From: Chrysiogenia bacterium
GTDB taxonomy: Bacteria; JAGRBM01
DNA length: 8,982 nucleotides
Assembly: GCA_020434085.1 (NCBI GenBank)
Contig: JAGRBM010000345.1
Location: forward strand, 1 to 8,982
Direction: 5' to 3'
A program made the position numbers and the translations under genes. Under the pieces are notes generated by a model. It was not told the origin of the DNA and did not search any database. It saw nothing but the letters and a program-made list of their open reading frames with translations. Shown piece by piece: positions 4,890 through 8,982 of this stretch (the first letter of the stretch is position 1; each line of letters opens with the position of its first letter).

Positions 4890-6086
4890 CTAGCGTTTCT
4901 CGATCTTCTGAATGCAGCCCATGGTGACGCCCGCAATGTGGGGCAGGCGCAGGTTGCCGATCGGGTTCTCGAGCCAGCCGTTGAGCGTCATGCCCACGCC
5001 CAGGTCGCGGGCGGGATCGGCAAATCCGCCCGAGCCGCCAAAACCGTAGTGGCCAAAGCCGGTCTTTACCGCGCCGCGCGTGGTGTTCACGGCGTGATAG
5101 CCGAGGCGCCAGTACATGGGGATGGCAATGACCCGGTCGGCCCGCGTGGTCTGAATGACCGTTGCGCGCTCGAGCGTCTTGCGCGAGAGGAGCCGCACTC
5201 CCTCGAACTCCCCGCCATTGGCCAGACAGGCGTAGAGCTTGGCCAGGGAACGGGCGGTGAAATTGCCGTTGGCTGCCGGAATCGAGGCCATCAGCACGTC
5301 GGGAGCCGAGAGATCGAACTCGCTCATACCCACGGGGAGCAGGGCTTCGGCAATGCGCTTGGGAGAGACGCCGATGCGGCGCAGCAGGGGTTTCAGCAGG
5401 CCGCGCGGCGATTTCAGCGCCTTGCGGCTCTGACCCACCTGCTGCCGGTTGGGTTTCTTCCACAGAAGCTGCGCGGCCCGCGGCACTTCGCTCTCGGGCA
5501 CGGCCAGATACAGGCCATCGAGCCCCAGTGGCTCGGCAATTTCTTTCTGTACGAACTCCGAAAGGGGCGCACCGGTCACGCGGCGCACGAGCTCCCCGAT
5601 GAGATGTCCGTAGGTAAGCGCGTGGTAGGCGTGGTGCTCGCCGGGGGCGTGCTCGGGCGCGGCCTTTTCCATGGCCTTTGTCACCAGGTCCCAGTCCTTG
5701 AGGTCCTCGGCGTGGGAGACGAGCGCGCGCACGTTGTAGAGCCCCGCGGCGTGGGTCAGGCAGTGGGCAATCGTCGTGCGTTCCTTCCCGTTCTGTCCGT
5801 ATTCGGGCCAGTAGCGCGTGACCGGATCGTCGTAGTCGAGCAGGCCGCGGTCGACGCACATGTGCAGCGCCGTGCTGGCCACGCCCTTGGTGGTGGAAAA
5901 GCTTGTCGCGATGGTGTCGCGCTGCCAGGGGTTGCCGGCGCTGTCTTTGGCGCCGCCCCAGATGTCGACGACGCACTTGCCCTTGTAGTAGACGGTGGCG
6001 GCGCAGCCGCCGGGCAGGCGCTGCACCTGCCACCGCAATGCGCGCGCGACCGGGTAAAAGTCGGGATGAACGAATCCGTCGAGCAT
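4890..6086 (-). CDS. Serine hydrolase of the beta-lactamase (class C / EstB-like) family
   Basis: A 398-residue member of the class C beta-lactamase/penicillin-binding-protein-like hydrolase family, many of which are esterases rather than antibiotic-degrading enzymes. The nucleophile motif S-x-x-K is S64-T-T-K67. The second motif is probably Y154 in HHAYHAL, with Ala two residues later where Asn is common. The third motif is H346-Y-G348, the HxG form that replaces KTG, followed by the glycine-rich GFGGSGGFADP (348-358). No signal peptide is visible at the N-terminus (MLDGFVHPDF), which argues against a periplasmic lactamase and for a cytoplasmic esterase. The ATG at 6086 has a G-rich AGGGGG about nine bases upstream. 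It is a single-gene unit between two dispersed repeats. Substrate is unknown; a role in antibiotic resistance is not supported. Confidence 0.9.
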   Translation of the reverse strand: MLDGFVHPDFYPVARALRWQVQRLPGGCAATVYYKGKCVVDIWGGAKDSAGNPWQRDTIATSFSTTKGVASTALHMCVDRGLLDYDDPVTRYWPEYGQNGKERTTIAHCLTHAAGLYNVRALVSHAEDLKDWDLVTKAMEKAAPEHAPGEHHAYHALTYGHLIGELVRRVTGAPLSEFVQKEIAEPLGLDGLYLAVPESEVPRAAQLLWKKPNRQQVGQSRKALKSPRGLLKPLLRRIGVSPKRIAEALLPVGMSEFDLSAPDVLMASIPAANGNFTARSLAKLYACLANGGEFEGVRLLSRKTLERATVIQTTRADRVIAIPMYWRLGYHAVNTTRGAVKTGFGHYGFGGSGGFADPARDLGVGMTLNGWLENPIGNLRLPHIAGVTMGCIQKIEKR

Positions 6087-6120
6087 GTTGTGAATCCCCC
6101 TGGGCTGCTGGGCGCCAAGG

Positions 6121-6147
6121 GTATTACGAATTGCTGACGCGCTGCAA
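6121..6147 (-). promoter_or_regulatory. Weak candidate promoter of the serine hydrolase gene
   Basis: On the minus strand TTGCAG (6147-6142) and TAATAC (6126-6121) are separated by 15 bases, which is shorter than ideal. It lies about 35 bases upstream of the ATG and beyond the repeat element, so a promoter is expected near here, but the match is modest. Confidence 0.3.
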
Positions 6148-6163
6148 TGAAGGGGAGAAATTA

Positions 6164-6309
6164 GCCACAGAGGGCACAGAGCTCACGGAGAAAAGGGCAG
6201 AAAACCAAAACAGGATGCACAGGATAAACAGGATTTCTGATCCTGCCGGTCCTGTGCATCCTGTAAAAAAGCAGTCTTTGCTCTCTGTGAACTCTGTGCC
6301 CTCTGTGGC
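6164..6309. repeat. Nested inverted repeat element with 9-nt periodicity
   Basis: The outer arms GCCACAGAGGGCACAGAG (6164-6181) and its exact reverse complement (6292-6309) extend to 27 bases with two mismatches. The inner arms (6210-6234 and 6240-6264) are 25 bases with four mismatches around a 5-base loop. Each arm is itself three near-copies of a 9-base unit: CACAGAGGG, CACAGAGCT, CACGGAGAA outside, and CAGGATGCA, CAGGATAAA, CAGGATTT inside. Elements of this kind are familiar between genes in diverse environmental bacteria; no transposase is present. It ends eight bases from the speE stop codon, so the transcript would carry a long 3' hairpin there. Confidence 0.8.
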
Positions 6310-6317
6310 AAAAACTC

Positions 6318-7160
6318 TTAGCGCCCGAGGCGCTTTTTGACCTCGTTGGGCAGGGCAAAGCAGCCGCGGTGGATGTCGCGGTTGTACCACTTGCAGCTCT
6401 GTTCGATCTGCTCGGCGCGATCTTCCTTGATGGCCAGGTGGTCGCCGTCGACGGTGCAGTAGGTCCAGGTCCAGTAACCCGCGCCGTAGATCGGGACGTA
6501 GCCGAAATATGGGTCGGCCTGGCCGAAGACTTTTTCGAGCAGAAGGACAGTCTCGTAGAAGACGTCCTTGAAGAGCAGGGGATTCTCGCTCTGCATCACG
6601 AACACGCCGCCCTTGGCCAGCATGCGCTTGCAGTTCTCGAAGAAGGACTCGTTGAAGAGCCCCTCGGCCGGGCCCACCGGGTCGCTGCCGTCGAGGATGA
6701 TGACGTCGTAGGGCTCGTCCTTCGTCTCTTTGACGTAGGCGATGCCGTCGCCGACCACGAGATCCAGCCGCGGATCGTCCCAGGCGGTGCCGATCATCGG
6801 AAGGTGTTCTTTGGACTGCTCAATGACGAGCCCGTCGATCTCCACCATCTTGCAGAACTTCACCTGGGGGTAGCGCAGCACCTCGCGCACGGTTCCGCCG
6901 TCACCGCCGCCGATGACCAGCACGCGCTCGATGTTCGGCGCGGTCGTCATGGCCGGGTGGGCGATCATCTCATGGTAGAAATACTCGTCGCCGGCGCTGG
7001 TCTGATACAGGCCGTCCAGGGCCAGCGTCGTGCCGAAGCGCTCGGTCTCGAAGATCTCCACCTTCTGGAAATCGCTTTTGCCTTCAAAGAGGCGCTTTGT
7101 CACTTTCAGTCCGAAGCTCAGGTTGTCTTCGAACTTCTCTACGTACCAATCATCAGCCAT
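6318..7160 (-). CDS. speE: Spermidine synthase (putrescine aminopropyltransferase)
   Basis: A 280-residue enzyme that transfers the aminopropyl group of decarboxylated S-adenosylmethionine to putrescine, giving spermidine and methylthioadenosine in the cytosol. The nucleotide-binding loop is G84-G-G-D-G-G89 followed by TVREVLR. The acidic residue at the end of strand 2 is E107 in VEID. The signature DGSDPVGPAEGLF (157-169) supplies the catalytic and putrescine-binding aspartates D157 and D160. YQTSAGDEYFYHEM (52-65) is the usual substrate-gate segment. Length and motifs are typical, with the GPAEGLF form also seen in eukaryotic enzymes. The ATG at 7160 has GGAG eight bases upstream. It lies downstream of speD on the same strand, but a terminator separates them, so it may have its own promoter in 7161-7240, where I see no convincing hexamers. 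Confidence 0.96.
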   Translation of the reverse strand: MADDWYVEKFEDNLSFGLKVTKRLFEGKSDFQKVEIFETERFGTTLALDGLYQTSAGDEYFYHEMIAHPAMTTAPNIERVLVIGGGDGGTVREVLRYPQVKFCKMVEIDGLVIEQSKEHLPMIGTAWDDPRLDLVVGDGIAYVKETKDEPYDVIILDGSDPVGPAEGLFNESFFENCKRMLAKGGVFVMQSENPLLFKDVFYETVLLLEKVFGQADPYFGYVPIYGAGYWTWTYCTVDGDHLAIKEDRAEQIEQSCKWYNRDIHRGCFALPNEVKKRLGR

Positions 7161-7242
7161 CGGGTCATCTCCGCGGTTCGCAGTAACGCAATTTGGGGAT
7201 TTTGGGAAGCCGCGTGCCCGGATTTCGCAGCGGCGTCACATG

Positions 7243-7280
7243 AAAAGGCGGGGCGAACGCGCTCTCACGTTCGCCCCGCC
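7243..7280 (-). terminator. Factor-independent terminator or attenuator between speD and speE
   Basis: GGCGGGGCGAACG (7247-7259) and CGTTCGCCCCGCC (7268-7280) pair perfectly over 13 bases with an 8-base loop. Read on the minus strand the stem is followed directly by TTTT (7246-7243), the arrangement of an intrinsic terminator with a short T tract. It lies 37 bases past the speD stop and 82 bases before the speE start, so most speD transcripts should stop before speE. Confidence 0.78.
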
Positions 7281-7317
7281 GCCTGGATCAACAATCAGGG
7301 AGTCGGACTCGCCCGGG

Positions 7318-7764
7318 CTACGGACGCGCGCCCATGGCCCGCTTGCGGGGCAGGCGCAGCACGTTCTTCGCGCGCGGACGAAGGGTCTCGTGACGGCCGA
7401 AGATGATGCCCGTGGGGGCCGGGCCCTGCCCGCGGTCGAGGACCATGATTTCGGCCTCGTGCATCTTGAGCCCTTCACCGAGGACTTCGCAGGCCAGTTC
7501 GGGATTGCACTCGCCGCAGGTGTAGAAATCAGCAGCGGCATATCCGTTCTCGGGCCAGGTATGAATTGAAAGGTGGGATTCTTCCACCACGACCACGCCG
7601 CTCACGCCTTGTGGGGTAAATCGATGGAACAAGGTGCCCACCAAGGTGGCACCCGCGGCCTCGGCCGCTCGCTTCATAAGCGCTTCAATGTGGTCCTTGT
7701 CGTTGAGAAGGGCCGCATCGCATCCATGGAACTCTGCAAGTACGTGACGTCCAGTCGTATTCAA
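7318..7764 (-). CDS. speD: S-adenosylmethionine decarboxylase proenzyme
   Basis: A 148-residue proenzyme of the prokaryotic class 1B type (as in Thermotoga and Bacillus). It cleaves itself between E62 and S63 in EESHLSIHTWPE; S63 becomes the pyruvoyl cofactor that decarboxylates AdoMet to the aminopropyl donor for SpeE. S63, H68 and C83 (in FYTCGEC) match the processing and catalytic residues of the Thermotoga enzyme at identical numbers, which supports the start chosen. That start is TTG at 7764-7762, with GGAGG (7777-7773) eight bases upstream. An ATG five bases before it is out of frame and reads only ATG-AAT-TGA. The C-terminal tail (about 128-148) is basic and proline/arginine-rich, longer than the Thermotoga enzyme. 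It is followed by a terminator and then speE. Confidence 0.95.
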   Translation of the reverse strand: MNTTGRHVLAEFHGCDAALLNDKDHIEALMKRAAEAAGATLVGTLFHRFTPQGVSGVVVVEESHLSIHTWPENGYAAADFYTCGECNPELACEVLGEGLKMHEAEIMVLDRGQGPAPTGIIFGRHETLRPRAKNVLRLPRKRAMGARP

Positions 7765-7777
7765 TTCATTTTCCTCC
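7761..7777 (-). promoter_or_regulatory. speD ribosome binding site with overlapping two-codon frame
   Basis: On the minus strand the order is GGAGG (7777-7773), AAA, ATGAATTGA (7769-7761). The TTG start of speD (7764-7762) lies inside that last string in another frame. The ATG is only three bases from the Shine-Dalgarno sequence and TTG is eight, so TTG is the better placed start. A ribosome that used the ATG would make Met-Asn and stop on top of the speD start. Confidence 0.6.
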
Positions 7778-7781
7778 TTCC

Positions 7782-7835
7782 CATCGCTCGTTGGCGATGC
7801 CCCGTCCTTGCCGACCCTCTGTTGGCATGCGGGGC
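7782..7835 (-). promoter_or_regulatory. Two hairpins in the speD leader next to the ribosome binding site
   Basis: Reading the minus strand, GCCCCG (7835-7830) pairs with CGGGGC (7804-7799), enclosing an inner TGCC/GGCA stem. Next, CATCGC (7799-7794) pairs with GCGATG (7787-7782) around CAACGA, and this stem ends just before GGAAGGAGGAAA. The two stems share base 7799 at their junction. The pair could expose or hide the ribosome binding site. I do not recognise a known riboswitch class in it. Confidence 0.45.
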
Positions 7836-8106
7836 TTGGGAGGGGCCTAATCTACGGATTGGGAGCGAAATTTCAACGAATTTTTGGGGTCTGGGGGGCC
7901 GTAGGGGCTCTGACGGAAAAATTGTTACAAAAGGTTGTTGACCCGCCGCGTCATTTTGCGCGACCCCGTGGGGGTATGGGGGCGCGATTAGTCTCCCGGT
8001 AAAACAGAAACACAAGTAATATCAGATGCTTGCCTGATGCCAGCGGTGGGGCAGTCAGGTGGCCGCGCAGGGTATTTCCGCAAAAATGAGCGAGGCCTCG
8101 ACACTG

Positions 8107-8128
8107 CCGATTTCGGTAAAAAAATCGG
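8107..8128 (-). terminator. Hairpin downstream of the redoxin gene
   Basis: CCGATTT (8107-8113) and AAATCGG (8122-8128) are perfect reverse complements with an 8-base centre, starting 11 bases past the redoxin stop codon. A run of seven T lies on the minus strand (8124-8118), but inside the hairpin rather than after it. It may end or stabilise the dsbD-redoxin transcript, though it is not a classical terminator. Confidence 0.35.
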
Positions 8129-8139
8129 GAAATTTCGGC

Positions 8140-8751
8140 TCAATCGGCGTATTTCACGGAGCACCCGTAAGCTTTGGTGGCGCTGGTGGCCACCGGCTTT
8201 CCGGCAAGCAGGGCATCGAGGGCATCGGCCACATAGTTCTTTGCCCCATCCACATCCGCCAGATCGGTGGTCGGGCGATCATCGATTGCGCCCACGTAGG
8301 CAAGCGTTCCCTCGGGGGTGATGACGTACATGTGGGGGGTCGCCTTGGCGCCGTATTTCTTTCCGACCGCGCCGCTCTCGTCGATCAGGACGGCGCTGGC
8401 ATTCGAGCCCCTGGCCTTGCGCTGGGCCTCGGTTTCTTCGGGACTGCCATGCCCCTGCTTGCCCGGGGCGGACGAGATAACCGAAAGCCAGACTACACCC
8501 TTTTCTGTGTAGCGCTTCTGCAGCTTCTGCATGTTGCCGCTCTTGTAGTGCTTCTTCACATACGGGCAGCCGTGGTTGAGCCATTCGAGGACGACGTACT
8601 TGCCCAGATAGTCGGCCAGGGAAATTTCCTGCCCGGTCGATGATTGAAGGGTGAAGGCCGGTGCGGGCTCTCCAGGCTTGAGCGCCATGGCGGGCGGCGC
8701 GCCTGCGAGGGCGAAGACGAGCGCAAGGACAGGCAGGCGAATTTGGCGCAT
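8140..8751 (-). CDS. Exported redoxin/thioredoxin-family protein with CP motif
   Basis: A 203-residue protein with a signal peptide (residues 1-23: basic MRQIR, a hydrophobic core, then an APPAMA-type cleavage site before LKPGEPAP), so it should act in the periplasm. The rest has a thioredoxin-like fold of the AhpC/TSA redoxin type: PAFTLQSSTGQEISLADYLG (31-50), the active-site segment EWLNHGCPYVKKHY with C62, and the cis-proline P139 in ATPHMYVI. There is no CxxC; the only other cysteine in the mature part is C197 in the C-terminal YGCSVKY, a motif I recall as conserved in this subfamily. The start at 8751 is chosen because it begins the signal peptide and has AGGAG six bases upstream; a longer frame to 8820 begins with TTG and lacks support. 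It follows dsbD by 69 bases, suggesting DsbD-fed reduction. Confidence 0.88.
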   Translation of the reverse strand: MRQIRLPVLALVFALAGAPPAMALKPGEPAPAFTLQSSTGQEISLADYLGKYVVLEWLNHGCPYVKKHYKSGNMQKLQKRYTEKGVVWLSVISSAPGKQGHGSPEETEAQRKARGSNASAVLIDESGAVGKKYGAKATPHMYVITPEGTLAYVGAIDDRPTTDLADVDGAKNYVADALDALLAGKPVATSATKAYGCSVKYAD

Positions 8752-8820
8752 GGGATACTCCTTTGCAGGTGTCTCCAGTCTACCCCAGGACGCGCCGGCG
8801 CATTCCAGGAATCCGGGCAA

Positions 8821-8982
8821 CTAAATTCCCTCGATCAACTCGATCACTTGCGCGCGCGTGAGCACCGGTGGGAGTACCTGCGGAGTGGCGCCGGGCCTGC
8901 CTGGATGCAGCACATAGAGCGGCACGCCGCTTCGCCCGTAGGACTCGAGCGTCCGGGCAATCTCTTCATCGCGGTTGGTCCA
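8821..8982 (-). CDS. dsbD: Thiol:disulfide interchange protein DsbD, C-terminal end
   Basis: The last 53 residues of a gene that continues beyond the right edge, ending at TAG (8823-8821). The visible part begins WTNRDEEIARTLESYGRSGV and continues PLYVLHPGRPG. This is the second half of the C-terminal periplasmic thioredoxin domain of DsbD: the ADWTNRD segment, the cis-proline loop GVPLY, then a final helix LTRAQVIELIEGI. DsbD carries electrons from cytoplasmic thioredoxin across the inner membrane to periplasmic thiol proteins. The CxxC of this domain and the membrane part lie outside the window, so the gene's completeness cannot be checked. It is upstream of the redoxin gene and probably co-transcribed with it. 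Confidence 0.85.
   Translation of the reverse strand, partial: WTNRDEEIARTLESYGRSGVPLYVLHPGRPGATPQVLPPVLTRAQVIELIEGI

Larger units (their letters stand above)
7765..8139 (-). other. 375-base gene-free region upstream of speD
   Basis: No gene is supported here on either strand. In the direction of speD transcription it holds a hairpin past the redoxin gene (8128-8107), a perfect palindrome CGAGGCCTCG (8100-8091), a C-rich and G-poor stretch (about 7914-7825; roughly 38 C to 15 G by hand count), and the two hairpins next to the speD ribosome binding site. No convincing -35/-10 pair was found, so the speD promoter and the length of its leader are unknown. The opposite strand of the C-rich stretch has several runs of G. 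Confidence 0.5.

Noticed and set aside
4486-6033. Minus-strand 515-residue open frame
   Set aside because: Another frame of the serine hydrolase gene running through the repeats and the small-protein locus; Arg-rich and without motifs, whereas the other frame has S-x-x-K and HxG.
4890-6086. Antibiotic-resistance beta-lactamase
   Set aside because: Class C-like motifs are present, but there is no signal peptide and the family is mostly esterases and peptidases; resistance is not supported.
4938-6137. Plus-strand 399-residue open frame opposite the serine hydrolase
   Set aside because: Antisense shadow; the opposite frame holds the catalytic motifs.
6164-6309. CRISPR-like appearance of repeated short units
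   Set aside because: Units are 9 bases, without spacers, and arranged as inverted blocks; no cas genes.
6124-6390. Minus-strand 88-residue open frame spanning the repeat
   Set aside because: Made mostly of the 9-nt repeat translated into a repeating pattern and overlaps the end of speE in another frame.
8752-8820. Upstream TTG start adding 23 residues to the redoxin
   Set aside because: It would bury the signal peptide; the ATG at 8751 has AGGAG at the right distance.

Overview
The window is about 60% G+C by eye and gene-dense. It carries DsbD, a periplasmic redoxin with a signal peptide, and a ClsC-like phospholipase D protein, so it most likely comes from a Gram-negative bacterium. Dispersed intergenic inverted repeats of kinds common in deltaproteobacterial, Myxococcota-like and other environmental genomes fit this, but the species cannot be fixed from the sequence. 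I see no integrase, transposase, CRISPR array, tRNA or rRNA.

Layout. At the left edge is the C-terminal end of a phospholipase D/cardiolipin synthase-like gene (+). A dispersed inverted repeat separates it from a convergent four-gene minus-strand set transcribed 4257 to 474: a UbiB/ABC1 atypical kinase, a metallo-beta-lactamase-fold hydrolase, an unrecognised 206-residue protein and a crotonase whose active-site pattern looks more like an enoyl-CoA isomerase than a hydratase. Gaps inside the set are 69, 33 and 10 bases, so it is probably one operon. A candidate sigma70 promoter sits about 110 bases upstream of ubiB.

Divergent from it is the most intriguing locus: a 58-residue single-span membrane protein (4522-4698, +). 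Its strong-looking promoter has its -35 box in the loop of a 14-bp-arm inverted repeat, which looks like an operator. A GC-rich hairpin and a second short dispersed repeat separate it from a convergent class C beta-lactamase-like serine hydrolase (4890-6086, -).

The right half holds spermidine synthesis genes: speD (S-adenosylmethionine decarboxylase, TTG start) followed downstream by speE (spermidine synthase). A factor-independent terminator lies between them. SpeD supplies decarboxylated AdoMet and SpeE uses it as aminopropyl donor. speD has a long C-rich leader, two hairpins near its ribosome binding site, and a two-codon ATG-AAT-TGA reading frame overlapping its start. Eight bases past the speE stop lies a 146-bp nested hairpin element built on a 9-nt period.

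At the right edge, the end of dsbD is followed by an exported redoxin-family protein. This suggests a periplasmic thiol pathway in which DsbD could supply electrons to the redoxin.

Most of the window is ordinary metabolic and envelope sequence. The parts least explained by known families are the operator-controlled small membrane protein, the 206-residue protein, the speD leader and the 9-nt-period hairpin.
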